From: an uncultured Mailhella sp.
Lineage (GTDB): Bacteria > Desulfobacterota > Desulfovibrionia > Desulfovibrionales > Desulfovibrionaceae
Length of the DNA: 64,000 bases
Reading direction: 5' to 3'
NCBI GenBank assembly: GCA_910578585.1
Contig: CAJTRG010000012.1
Location: 1-64,000, forward strand
This document shows, in pieces, positions 17,712 to 26,159 of the stretch. The translations under genes were made by a program, and so were the position numbers. Numbering within the stretch: the stretch's first letter is position 1; the number at the start of each line of letters is the position of its first letter. A model generated the notes under the pieces. That model did not search any database. It saw only the letters and a list, made by a program, of their open reading frames with translations, and had not been told where the DNA came from.

Positions 17712-18278
17712 ATGCTAAATTCAATAGTTAAATTACATTTTTTAGCTGGCAGAAAGTATTTACAGAGTACGAGCCTGTTTCAGTATTTAATTGAAACATT
17801 GGAAGCAGATAAAGATATAACGTATAAATTTATAAGCCCTATTTATTCTGATTGTTTTTATTTAACTGAGCAGGTGGAAAATGTTAATGTTTTATTTCAA
17901 TATACAAAAGATGGAGAGCAAAAACAAATAGGTGTAAAGGAAGCACCCAAAAGTTCTGATATCATAAGACTTCCTTTTGATGAAAATGAAATTATTGCCA
18001 ATGCTCATTTTATGCAGGATAACGTTGTTTTTGCAGCGAATAAAGATGATTTTTTTTGTAAAAGTGTCTGTTTAATAAAACAATTGCATCAGTTAAACCA
18101 CAAAGATGAAAAAGGAGGCAGATGGATTTTTTCTCGGGCTGATTTAAATTTTTTGCCTCAAAACGGGGAAATAGAAATCCATTGTACGCATAAATTACCA
18201 AAAGTATCCTGTTCGCAATTGATTCAAAATAAAGTAAATTTTGGGAAAATATATTTTTCATGGGTTGAAAATTTATGA
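17712..18278 (+). CDS. unknown ~188 aa protein of the acyl cassette (copy 1)
   Basis: I do not recognise this family. The 188-residue soluble protein has a homologue at 33496-34056 with conserved points in order: YLQSTSLFQYL near residue 17, KFISPIYSDCF near 40, GRWIFSR near 138 and GKIYFSWVE at the C-terminus. No P-loop, SAM motif, metal cluster or membrane helix is seen. It always sits between the NeuD-like and KAS III-like genes and shares an ATGA overlap with the latter, so it probably acts with them, for example on an acyl-ACP intermediate. A hot-dog-type dehydratase or thioesterase is possible but unproven. Confidence 0.75.
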   Translation: MLNSIVKLHFLAGRKYLQSTSLFQYLIETLEADKDITYKFISPIYSDCFYLTEQVENVNVLFQYTKDGEQKQIGVKEAPKSSDIIRLPFDENEIIANAHFMQDNVVFAANKDDFFCKSVCLIKQLHQLNHKDEKGGRWIFSRADLNFLPQNGEIEIHCTHKLPKVSCSQLIQNKVNFGKIYFSWVENL

Positions 18279-19180
18279 TTATAGCATCAAGTACACCAAA
18301 AACACGTATAAGCGCAGAGGAAGTCTTTGCATTATGCAATTGTCCTGTTGAATTTCAAAAAGATAAATTAGGAATATCTTCACGCTGCTTTTTGCAGGAA
18401 GGTGAAAAAGCAATAGACTTGGCAGCAGAGGCATGCGAAAAACTCTTTGCAGAAAATTCTATTGATAAACAGTCCATTGATTGTTTGCTGTACGTTACGC
18501 AAACTCCTGAAAAACAAATTCCGCAAAATTCTTCTTTATTACAGGATAAATTAAAGCTTTCCACCTCACTTTTTGCCTTTGATATCAGCCTGGGCTGTTC
18601 CGGGTTTGTCTATGCGTTATCAGCGGCTGCTGCTCTTCGGGAAATGTATTCTTTTAAAAATATTTTAATTGTAACCTGTGATTGTTATTCAAAAGTGCTT
18701 GATAAAACAGATAAAAATACAATGGCTCTTTTTGGTGATGCAGCAGCGGCAACGCTTGTCAGCATGCAGGATACAATAGGTAAAATGGATTATGGAACTG
18801 ACGGCAGCCATGCCCATTCCATTATGTTGGATGAACAGAACATTTTGCGGATGAACGGTCGGCTTGTGTTTGATTTTGCCATGAAAACAGTAAAAAAGAG
18901 TGTTCAGAATTGCTTATTAAAAAATGATGTCAATTTGGAAGACATTGACTATTTTATTTTTCATCAGGCAAATAAATTTATTGTTCAGCAATTGGCACAG
19001 CAGTTATCCATTCCACATGATAAAGTCCTATATAATTTAGAGTGTTATGGAAATACAGTTTCTTCTTCAATTCCTTTAGTACTTGAAACAGTATTAGCAA
19101 AAAATGAACAGAATAAAAAAATATTAGTTTGTGGCTTTGGGGTGGGTTTATCCTGGGCAACAAATATTATTTATATTTAA
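18275..19180 (+). CDS. KAS III-like 3-oxoacyl-ACP synthase (cassette copy 1)
   Basis: The 301-residue thiolase-fold enzyme has the FabH-type triad Cys108 (DISLGCSGFVY), His230 (FHQANKF) and Asn260 (CYGNTVSSSIPL), so it should be catalytically active. FabH-like enzymes condense an acyl-CoA with malonyl-ACP. It overlaps the upstream unknown gene by four bases and lies 10 bases before a dedicated ACP gene, which suggests it loads or extends a short acyl chain on that ACP. The paralogue at 32594-33499 has identical length and colinear triad. Similar fabH/acpP pairs are known in viosamine-type flagellin glycosylation islands of Pseudomonas, where a hydroxybutyryl group is added to the sugar. Confidence 0.9.
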   Translation: MIIASSTPKTRISAEEVFALCNCPVEFQKDKLGISSRCFLQEGEKAIDLAAEACEKLFAENSIDKQSIDCLLYVTQTPEKQIPQNSSLLQDKLKLSTSLFAFDISLGCSGFVYALSAAAALREMYSFKNILIVTCDCYSKVLDKTDKNTMALFGDAAAATLVSMQDTIGKMDYGTDGSHAHSIMLDEQNILRMNGRLVFDFAMKTVKKSVQNCLLKNDVNLEDIDYFIFHQANKFIVQQLAQQLSIPHDKVLYNLECYGNTVSSSIPLVLETVLAKNEQNKKILVCGFGVGLSWATNIIYI

Positions 19181-19190
19181 TGGAGGAAAT

Positions 19191-19433
19191 ATGAATAATT
19201 ATTTACAAGAGTTAACAGAATGTTTGGAAAATGTTTGCAATAAAAAAGTTTCTATTAATGAACATACGGATTTAGTTGAAGATAAGATATTAGACTCATT
19301 GGACTCTATGGTTTTCTTCTTACAATTTGAAGAAAAATTTGGCATACAAATTCCAGAAGAAATTGATTTAAAAGAACATGGTTATTATAAAGTAGAAAAA
19401 TTACTGCGTCTTATTCAAGAAAACAAAAGTTAA
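19191..19433 (+). CDS. acyl carrier protein (cassette copy 1)
   Basis: The 80-residue acidic helical protein has the carrier-protein signature DSLDSMVF, with the phosphopantetheine Ser at residue 36. An internal TTG/ATG further upstream lies within the KAS III gene; the ATG at 19191 has GGAGG six bases before it. It is the last gene of the rightward operon and stops four bases short of the convergent phosphoesterase gene. A 75-residue homologue, with the same DKILDSLDSMVFF stretch, lies at 32357-32584. It is distinct from a housekeeping AcpP and is inferred to carry the acyl group used by the adjacent NeuD-like enzyme. Confidence 0.9.
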   Translation: MNNYLQELTECLENVCNKKVSINEHTDLVEDKILDSLDSMVFFLQFEEKFGIQIPEEIDLKEHGYYKVEKLLRLIQENKS

Positions 19434-19437
19434 TTTT

Positions 19438-20046
19438 TTATAATGCTATTTTTTTGTGTTCAATGCGGTTTGTTTCAAGATTATGCAGGTGATAGATACA
19501 ATAGGAAATTTGTGTCCTGTCATCACGAGGCTGTCCTACAGAACCGGGATTTAAAATAATTTTCTTGCCTTTTTCTTTTTGCAAATAATGATGTGTATGG
19601 CCCATACATATTATATCGTAATTGAGTTCAAAAAGAGCATTAAATTTTTTGCTGTCAGGATAAATATACTCAAAAAGGGGATTCTCGGGGCTGCCATGCT
19701 GAAGCAAAAATTTTATGGAATGAATAGTTAATGATAATTGTGTTGGTAAATTTTTTAACCAATTTAAATTTTCAGGACTAATAATTTTTTGAGTATATTG
19801 TATCCATTGACGAACTCGGTCATTAACTGAATTGGTATCATTATGAATTAAATAATAATCATGGTTTCCCATTAAACAATAACAATTATCTAGTGTTTTC
19901 ACATAATTAATAACTTCATTTGCTTCTGGATTATAACCGATAAAATCACCAAGGAAGAAAATATAATCTGACTGAATTATATCTTTTTCAAGCTTTTGTA
20001 ATGCAGAAAAATTTGCATGAATATCACTGGCAATAAGTATTTGCAT
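19438..20046 (-). CDS. YfcE/MJ0936-type metallophosphoesterase
   Basis: This 202-residue protein has the calcineurin-like metal motifs in order: DIH (residues 8-10), GD in FLGDFIGYN, GNHDYY, HGSP and GHTHHY. The family hydrolyses phosphodiesters or sugar-nucleotide/phosphate monoesters with two metal ions. Its start lies inside the upstream epimerase gene (23-base overlap), so the two are coupled. As last gene of a leftward glycan operon it may act on a sugar-phosphate intermediate, but that is inference. Confidence 0.88.
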   Translation of the reverse strand: MQILIASDIHANFSALQKLEKDIIQSDYIFFLGDFIGYNPEANEVINYVKTLDNCYCLMGNHDYYLIHNDTNSVNDRVRQWIQYTQKIISPENLNWLKNLPTQLSLTIHSIKFLLQHGSPENPLFEYIYPDSKKFNALFELNYDIICMGHTHHYLQKEKGKKIILNPGSVGQPRDDRTQISYCIYHLHNLETNRIEHKKIAL

Positions 20047-20917
20047 AATATTGAGCCAAGTTTTTAATACTTGTTTGTATTGAAATTTGAGGTTTAAAAT
20101 TTAATTCTTTTTTGGCTTTAGTAATGTCAATAATCCATTTTTTATCTTCTTCTGCATCCTTTTGTCCTGTAAAACAAATTTTGCTTTTTGAATGTGTTTC
20201 CTGAATACAAAGCTTTGCCAACTCAAGATTGGAATAAGACGTATCCTGAGCAATATTGAAAATATTATTTTTATTATAGGCAAGGCACAGGCTGACAGCC
20301 TGCCAGATATCAATGGCATCTATGTAATTTTGGATTCGTTTTCCTTCTCCTGTCAGGTTAATATCTAAATTTTTTATACAGCGAGAAACAAAAACTGAAA
20401 AAATTTTGGAACTATCCATGCCAATTCCAATAGGTGACGGAATTCGTAAGATAATGATTTGTATATTGTCTTTTTGGAGTGTATTTAAAATATTTTCTCC
20501 AAAAATTTTGCTGGAATGATAGACAGTTTGGGGAAACAAAGGATGTTCTTCTGTCACGGGAATATAGAGCGGTCTGCCAATAACAGGTATGCTTGAAAGA
20601 AAAATAATCTTTTTTGTATTACTTTTTTTGGCAAGTTCTGCAATTTGAATAATTCCCTTGCAGTTTGCTTTGAGAATTTCATTATTGCCAGTAAGGCTTG
20701 CGGCACAATGGATAATAGTATCAATAGTGTCATGATGTTGTAAAATTGAAGGAATAAAGGCATCATTCCCCAATTCACATTGTATGTATTCAGTCAGGTC
20801 TGACCTTCTTTGATTATCTTGACGTCCTGTACCAATAATATGATGATTTTGTAATAGTTTTGCTGGTATATTTCTTCCAATAAAACCATTTATTCCTGTT
20901 ACTAGAATCTTATTCAA
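20024..20917 (-). CDS. NAD-dependent epimerase/dehydratase (extended SDR)
   Basis: The 297-residue protein begins MNKILVTGINGFIGRNI with the GxxGxxG dinucleotide-binding motif and has the catalytic YHSSK (YxxxK) with an upstream FLSS at about residues 110-135. Extended SDRs of this type act as sugar-nucleotide epimerases, dehydratases or reductases; the exact reaction is not clear. It is one base past the ATP-grasp gene and overlaps the phosphoesterase gene by 23 bases, in a leftward operon starting near 24262. Confidence 0.87.
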   Translation of the reverse strand: MNKILVTGINGFIGRNIPAKLLQNHHIIGTGRQDNQRRSDLTEYIQCELGNDAFIPSILQHHDTIDTIIHCAASLTGNNEILKANCKGIIQIAELAKKSNTKKIIFLSSIPVIGRPLYIPVTEEHPLFPQTVYHSSKIFGENILNTLQKDNIQIIILRIPSPIGIGMDSSKIFSVFVSRCIKNLDINLTGEGKRIQNYIDAIDIWQAVSLCLAYNKNNIFNIAQDTSYSNLELAKLCIQETHSKSKICFTGQKDAEEDKKWIIDITKAKKELNFKPQISIQTSIKNLAQYYANTYCQ

Positions 20918-20918
20918 T

Positions 20919-21902
20919 TTATTTCTCCACTATTTTTTCAGTATAGTAGCGAATAACTTTTCCAGAACTGGGCATAAGAAAATTATCTATAGTATTTTCT
21001 TCATAAATATAATCATGGATACATGCAATGAGGTCTTTAAATCCAAGTAATGCTCTGATTGAGGTAGATCCGGAAAAACGAGCGTTAAATTCAAAAGGAA
21101 AAGGTTTATTTTTATGCAAACGCAATTGAATATTAAAAGGCCCTTTTACCTGTAATGCAAGGGCAATATTTTTGCATTCTTCATAAATTAATGGGTGCTG
21201 CACTGTTTCAGCAATAACAGTTGTTCCGCCTTTTAATATGCGTTTCATAATGATTAAATTCTTGAATTCGCCGAATCTGTTACTATAAATGCCGACAGTA
21301 TATTCGTCTTGTTCTGTTCCAAGATATTCTTCTAGAATGTAATTTGTTTTATTTTGAATGAGACTAAGATCACTTTTTGAACGTAAGTAAAAGATACCAG
21401 AAGCACTTTTGCCATTCCTTGGTTTTGCGATAACAGGAAATGTTGTCCGGGAAAGAAGTTCATTCACTTCATCAGGATTACTTGCATCGGCAAAAAGAGG
21501 ATAATTAAAATTATTATTTTTTAACCAGGTACAAGTTAATAATTTATCATCTGCAATTTTTATTTGCTCGGGAGAAGAAACAATTATTTTTGCTTTTGTT
21601 TTCTGTTCCAACATGGTATTATATTGGCTAAAAACAGCAAGATTTTCCTCAACGCCTGTAAAAACAATATCTATATCATGTTGATTACAAAATTGGATAA
21701 CCCAATCAACAAAATTTTCTGCATTGGCATAAGGGCATACATAAAATTCATCAACAAAATATTTTCCTATACTGTCTTCATTGACGCAGGCTCCATAAAG
21801 TTTGCAGGGGAAAGTATCATTTTTTATAGCGGCAATCATAGATTGACTTACATTGCTGCTTACTCCAAGAACAAGAATGTTTAATAATTTTTTATTCATC
21901 AT
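20919..21902 (-). CDS. ATP-grasp domain protein
   Basis: The 327-residue protein shows an N-terminal Rossmann-like lobe (KKLLNILVLGVSSNVSQSM), an ATP-grasp entry FPVIAKPRNGKSASGIFYL at about residues 153-171 and the metal-binding FEFNARFSGSTS at about 271-282. It is of the carbamoyl-phosphate synthase-like type, as is the protein at 7001-8023, and probably ligates an amino acid or other acid to an amine. The sequence between lobes (YEILEEYLGTEQDEYTV-like) is family-typical. No strong ribosome-binding site is seen before the ATGATG start. The substrate is unknown. Confidence 0.82.
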   Translation of the reverse strand: MMNKKLLNILVLGVSSNVSQSMIAAIKNDTFPCKLYGACVNEDSIGKYFVDEFYVCPYANAENFVDWVIQFCNQHDIDIVFTGVEENLAVFSQYNTMLEQKTKAKIIVSSPEQIKIADDKLLTCTWLKNNNFNYPLFADASNPDEVNELLSRTTFPVIAKPRNGKSASGIFYLRSKSDLSLIQNKTNYILEEYLGTEQDEYTVGIYSNRFGEFKNLIIMKRILKGGTTVIAETVQHPLIYEECKNIALALQVKGPFNIQLRLHKNKPFPFEFNARFSGSTSIRALLGFKDLIACIHDYIYEENTIDNFLMPSSGKVIRYYTEKIVEK

Positions 21903-21983
21903 AAAAGTTATTGGTTCTATGTTTGAAAGAAAGCTCTTATTGGGATAATTGTCCTAAAATAAGAATTTCTTCATAGGATTATC

Positions 21984-22715
21984 CTATTTCTTTCGTAAAA
22001 CGGTCAGGTGTCCTTTTGGAAAATTTTCTAAAAGGGGTATTCCATTATCGGTATATTTTTCAATAAGAAATTTTAGAAGATTATTTAAATTTTTTAGATG
22101 TTTATCGTCTTTGTATGGCGTAGAGGCAAGAATTTTTTCACTAATATCTGCCATAACAAATAAACCATCACCTATGGTAATTAATTCAACTACTTCAAAA
22201 TCTAATTCACTTGCAATTCTTTGCAGGAAATATTGTGTATTTCTAAAATAGTCAAAAGGAGGTTCGTGTTCGCAATAGGATAAAACAGAGGTAATAAGTA
22301 AGTTGCCGTTTTGTTTTAATATTCTGTGGCATTCTTTAAAAAGATCGTGTGGTTTATAAATATGTTCCAATACGCCTGTACAGAGTATGGAATCAAATTC
22401 ATTGTCAGGTAAAGGAAAAGGCTTGTTTATATCGTGGTAAACATCAATGAAAGGATTTTGATGATAACTGTTTGCCCAGTCCATGCAGACAGAATCCGTG
22501 ATTAAATTTTTGTAAAACTCATAAAAGGGAACATATCCGCAGCCAAGGTCAAGAAGTTTCCCTTTTATATATGTTTTTATCAGTCTGTTGATATTATGCA
22601 AATGATAGGTTCGTGTTAAATCTGAACCGGTTCCCAGCGTTGCAGGGTTTACTTGTAAATTGTTATTTTCATCGACAATAAATCGTGTTGGCTTCCATAA
22701 TTCTTTATTTTTCAT
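21984..22715 (-). CDS. class I SAM-dependent methyltransferase
   Basis: The 243-residue protein has SAM motif I KLLDLGCGYVPFYEF at about residues 50-64 and the Methyltransf_11 block DSILCTGVLEHIYKPHDLF with the downstream CHRILKQNGNLLITS. No membrane helix or zinc site is present. It probably modifies a sugar or lipid-linked intermediate of the island. The start at MKNKELW is chosen because AAAGGA lies seven bases upstream; the longer frame lacks a site. It sits 38 bases after the membrane sulfatase-fold gene and precedes the ATP-grasp gene. Confidence 0.87.
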   Translation of the reverse strand: MKNKELWKPTRFIVDENNNLQVNPATLGTGSDLTRTYHLHNINRLIKTYIKGKLLDLGCGYVPFYEFYKNLITDSVCMDWANSYHQNPFIDVYHDINKPFPLPDNEFDSILCTGVLEHIYKPHDLFKECHRILKQNGNLLITSVLSYCEHEPPFDYFRNTQYFLQRIASELDFEVVELITIGDGLFVMADISEKILASTPYKDDKHLKNLNNLLKFLIEKYTDNGIPLLENFPKGHLTVLRKK

Positions 22716-22753
22716 TTTATTTTCCTTTAAAAACATTTATGGATATTTTATCG

Positions 22754-24262
22754 TTATTTCAAGAAAAATTTTGAAATTGGTCTAAAATCAAAATATTCAC
22801 TCAAAGAGAAGTAATATTTATCTTCAATATATGGTTCATTGCTTTCTGTTATGTAATTGAAAACAGCTCTAAATAAATTGACGGAAGATTCAAAATTGAA
22901 ATCAAAATCAGCAGGTGCATAAATAGCCCGCAAAGGAGAATATCTGTGTTTAAGTAATGCTTTGCTTGGCTTATCAAGAGTATCTTTTTCTTTAAATCCA
23001 TAATACTGTGAACCATGATCGCCTTGTATGATAATAATGCTTTTAGGATCATTTTTTTGAATATTTTCAATAAGTTCCATAAATCTTTTATTTAAAAATT
23101 TGATTTGTTGTTCATATGAAGCAGCGTATTCATCTGCAATTTTATTGTTATCTTGTTCTTTTCCAATATAGCTGGCATTAATATTAAAGTAACTTTCAGG
23201 AAGATTGCCGTTTTCATCAAAACAGAAAGGAGGATGGGGACATATCATGTGGGAATAAACAAATTTTAATTCTGATTTGTCAGCAATTTCAGAAAGTTGT
23301 TCAAAAATTTTTAAATGGGTTAAACGGTAAAATTTTGCTTGAAAACGATTAGCGGCTTCTTCAAAGAAAGTACGGCAGAACAGTGTGGTTTCAAAGTCCA
23401 GAGAATCCATAATATTAATTTCAACATCAGCACAGTCAGCAACTTTTTTATTCTGGCCTTCCCAGTTATTGATAACATGGTAGTATTTATAGCCTAATTG
23501 CTTAAACATATTTCCAACTTTATTATTAAAGATGAAACTAAAAAGTAAGGTTCTGTTGCTTTGAGCATCAAGTTGATCTTTTGGCGTAAAAAAGTTTTGC
23601 ACATAATCCATATTGAGTGTAGAGCAAATTGAATTTTGCGTCAGGTTATAATTAGACTTTGCATTATCAGCAACATAAAATCCTTTTGTCTGAAGCCAAT
23701 ATTTAAATTCACTATTGTCAATGCCAATTTCTTCTAATGAAACGAAACTTGCATATTCATCAGGGATGATAAAATATACACTGTAAGGACGTTTACACTT
23801 AATGTCGCCAATTTGTTCAGCTGCAGCAGGCTGAAAACTTTTGATGGTATAGAAATATTTGATAAGATGATAGCCAAAAACAATACTGATAAACAGTTCG
23901 AGACCAAATAATATATCTATATATATTAATTGTAATTTTTCACTGCTCAATAAAAATAAACCAACAAGAGCGAGAATACAAAGTGCGTGTATAATAAAGT
24001 TTTTTTTGCTTTTTAATGCGGGTTTGCCGAAAAAGATTAAATAAAATACTGCAATAAGAATAAGATTTACTATAAAATGATTTTGGATAAAATAATATAA
24101 AAGGAAATTGCTGATACTGTACCCGAGAACAAAGAGACCTAAAAATTTTATCATTTGTTTGGCAGTGACTTCTGAAAGGTTATTTACCCAAAGAAAAAGA
24201 ATCGGTAAAATCCCCATTAAAAATGATGTTAAAATGAGGATAACTATATTATAATTTTCCAT
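22754..24262 (-). CDS. membrane sulfatase/alkaline-phosphatase-fold protein
   Basis: The roughly 502-residue protein has five or so N-terminal membrane helices (residues 1-150) and a large C-terminal domain with the alkaline-phosphatase-superfamily layout: YFIIPDEYAS at about 165, NLTQNS as likely nucleophile region near 205, FVYSHMICPHPPF near 330 and IIIQGDHGSQ near 405. Such proteins transfer phosphoglycerol or phosphoethanolamine, or hydrolyse sulfate or phosphate esters, on the outer face of the inner membrane. The start MENYN has GGAG six bases upstream. It heads a leftward operon with its own promoter candidate. Confidence 0.82.
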   Translation of the reverse strand: MENYNIVILILTSFLMGILPILFLWVNNLSEVTAKQMIKFLGLFVLGYSISNFLLYYFIQNHFIVNLILIAVFYLIFFGKPALKSKKNFIIHALCILALVGLFLLSSEKLQLIYIDILFGLELFISIVFGYHLIKYFYTIKSFQPAAAEQIGDIKCKRPYSVYFIIPDEYASFVSLEEIGIDNSEFKYWLQTKGFYVADNAKSNYNLTQNSICSTLNMDYVQNFFTPKDQLDAQSNRTLLFSFIFNNKVGNMFKQLGYKYYHVINNWEGQNKKVADCADVEINIMDSLDFETTLFCRTFFEEAANRFQAKFYRLTHLKIFEQLSEIADKSELKFVYSHMICPHPPFCFDENGNLPESYFNINASYIGKEQDNNKIADEYAASYEQQIKFLNKRFMELIENIQKNDPKSIIIIQGDHGSQYYGFKEKDTLDKPSKALLKHRYSPLRAIYAPADFDFNFESSVNLFRAVFNYITESNEPYIEDKYYFSLSEYFDFRPISKFFLK

Positions 24263-24289
24263 GTTTTTCTCCATATAACTACCTTAAAT

Positions 24290-24318
24290 ACGATATATTT
24301 ATTTCAATATGATGTCAA
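24290..24318 (-). promoter_or_regulatory. promoter of the leftward sulfatase-fold operon
   Basis: On the minus strand TTGACA (24318-24313) is followed after exactly 17 bases by TATCGT (24295-24290), about 28 bases before the ATG at 24262. Confidence 0.55.
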
Positions 24319-24421
24319 TTTATTGTAGGTATAATTGATTTTGGTAAATACGTGGAAGATTTTTATGCAAAAATTGTGTCCAGCTTGACAATTCTGCAAA
24401 TATAAAATAGGAAAAATAAAC

Positions 24422-24430
24422 TGTTATAAA
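24422..24430 (+). promoter_or_regulatory. extended -10 promoter element upstream of the small membrane gene
   Basis: TGT-TATAAA at 24422-24430 matches an extended -10 (TGnTATAAT, one mismatch) about 70 bases before the rightward ORF pair at 24501. No good -35 is seen. Confidence 0.4.
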
Positions 24431-24500
24431 GACTTAGAGGGTGCTTTAATAGGTGAACTATTAAAGTTATTGTATTAAAATAAAAATAGAGATGAATGAT

Positions 24501-24710
24501 ATGAAAATGATAAATGCATTATTTTTTGTAGTATGTCTAATTTGTCTTTTTTGTCCTGCTGAAGCATATGCCTATTTAAATCCGGGCTCAGGAAGTGATT
24601 TCTTCCAATTAATTATGAGCTTTTTTGCAGGAATTTTGGGCGGAATTAAACTGTGTTTTAAGAAAATAACCAATATTTTTAGAAAAAATAGTGATAATGA
24701 TTATGAATAA
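24501..24710 (+). CDS. small exported/membrane protein with YLNPGSGS motif
   Basis: The ~69-residue product has a signal peptide (INALFFVVCLICLFC, then PAEAYA), followed by YLNPGSGSDFFQLIMSFF and a second hydrophobic stretch, then a Lys-rich tail. Small proteins with a Y(L/I)(N/D)PG(S/T)GS motif are often met beside sulfatase-fold and NoeA-like methyltransferase genes in polysaccharide loci, and both neighbours are present here. Function is unknown. ATG 24492 is an alternative start, but only 24501 leaves room for a GAG-type ribosome-binding site. The last bases overlap the next gene. Confidence 0.7.
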   Translation: MKMINALFFVVCLICLFCPAEAYAYLNPGSGSDFFQLIMSFFAGILGGIKLCFKKITNIFRKNSDNDYE

Positions 24711-26076
24711 ACATTCTTCTTCTTTTCGTGATCCATCAGGCTTTATCTTTTATAAAGATACTGTATTGTATCGTGTAATAACAAAAAGTTATGCAGAACA
24801 TTATGATTTATTAATGCAGTCAGGCTTGTTTACTGTATTACGAGAAAAAGAATATATTATTCCGCATGAAGAATGTTCAATAGAAAATTTTCCTGAATTA
24901 TCAGATTGTTATAAAGTTATTAAACCTTTTTACCTTCCTTTTATTACCTATCCCTATGAATGGTGTTTCAGCCAGTTAAAAGATGCCGCGCTTTTGACCT
25001 TGAAAATTCAGCGTATTGCACTTAGACATAATATGATTTTGAAAGATGCTTCTGCCTATAATATTCAATTTTATCAGGGAAAACCGGTTTTCATTGATAC
25101 GCTTTCTTTTGAAAAATATACTGAAGGCAATCCCTGGATTGCATACAGACAGTTTTGCAAGCATTTCTTGGCTCCTTTACTGCTCATTAAATATACTGAT
25201 ATTCGTTTGATTTCTTTATTGAAAAATTATATTGACGGCATTGATTTAGATTTGGCAGTGAAATTATTGCCTTTAAAAGCTAAAATTAAACCCAGTATTT
25301 TTATGAACCTTTGCGTGCAAAACTATTATTCAAAAAAATACGAAGACAAAGATATTAATTTTAGTAAAACCGTAAAAATTCCCAAAAAGAAATTATTGCA
25401 GATGAATGAGCAATTGCAGGATTTAATTTCTTCTTTGAATATCTCTTCTGCCAATACGGAATGGGGCAATTATTATGCCTTTACCAATTATGATGAGATT
25501 GCCTTTAAATCAAAAACAGATATTGTGCGTAGTTTTATTGAGCAAATAAAACCTGAAACTCTTTGGGATTTAGGAGCAAATAACGGGCATTTTACCCGTA
25601 TTGCCGCAGAAAAAGGCACAAATTCCCTCGCCTTTGATATTGATTTTGACGCGTGTGAAAAAAATTATCACTCTATTAAACAACATGGCTTAAAAACTCT
25701 TTTGCCTGTGTGCTTTGATTTAACGAACCCTTCTCCTTCTATTGGATTTGCCAATGAAGAGCGTTTTTCTTTATATAAAAGAACACATCCCGATTGTATT
25801 ATGGCGCTTGCTTTAATACATCATTTGGCTATTTCAAACAATGTCCCATTGGAATTGATTGCGCAATATTTTTCACGATTATCAACATTTTTAATTATTG
25901 AATTTGTTCCCAAAACTGATTCTCAAGTACAGAAATTATTAAAAACTCGTGAAGATATTTTTCCGTCTTATACATTTGAAGGTTTTGAAGAGGCATTTCA
26001 AAACTTTTATGAAATAGTCAAGGTCTCTTCTGTTGAAAACAGCGAAAGAAAACTGTATTTGATGAAGAAAAAGTAA
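24703..26076 (+). CDS. SAM methyltransferase with NoeA-like N-terminal region
   Basis: This ~457-residue protein has a family-typical N-terminus (FRDPSGFIFYKDTVLYRV), a central helical region, and a methyltransferase core with motif I as LWDLGANNGHFTRIA at about residues 285-299 and ALALIHHLAIS near 365. It resembles NoeA-type methyltransferases from Rhizobium nodulation and exopolysaccharide loci; the acceptor is unknown. Starts at GTG 24691, ATG 24697 and ATG 24703 are all possible; all overlap the upstream small gene, so coupling is likely. 24703 is preferred because the family-like part begins right after it. Confidence 0.82.
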   Translation: MNKHSSSFRDPSGFIFYKDTVLYRVITKSYAEHYDLLMQSGLFTVLREKEYIIPHEECSIENFPELSDCYKVIKPFYLPFITYPYEWCFSQLKDAALLTLKIQRIALRHNMILKDASAYNIQFYQGKPVFIDTLSFEKYTEGNPWIAYRQFCKHFLAPLLLIKYTDIRLISLLKNYIDGIDLDLAVKLLPLKAKIKPSIFMNLCVQNYYSKKYEDKDINFSKTVKIPKKKLLQMNEQLQDLISSLNISSANTEWGNYYAFTNYDEIAFKSKTDIVRSFIEQIKPETLWDLGANNGHFTRIAAEKGTNSLAFDIDFDACEKNYHSIKQHGLKTLLPVCFDLTNPSPSIGFANEERFSLYKRTHPDCIMALALIHHLAISNNVPLELIAQYFSRLSTFLIIEFVPKTDSQVQKLLKTREDIFPSYTFEGFEEAFQNFYEIVKVSSVENSERKLYLMKKK

Positions 26077-26159
26077 TTTGTTTCATATGGTTACGAAGTG
26101 ATGGAAATTTCTTCTTTTGATTGAAAAGTTATATGGTTCTCAGTTTAAAGGATTATACA

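Noticed and set aside
24385..24390. TTGACA upstream of the small membrane gene
   Set aside because: No -10 hexamer occurs at proper distance; the extended -10 at 24422 is a better candidate.
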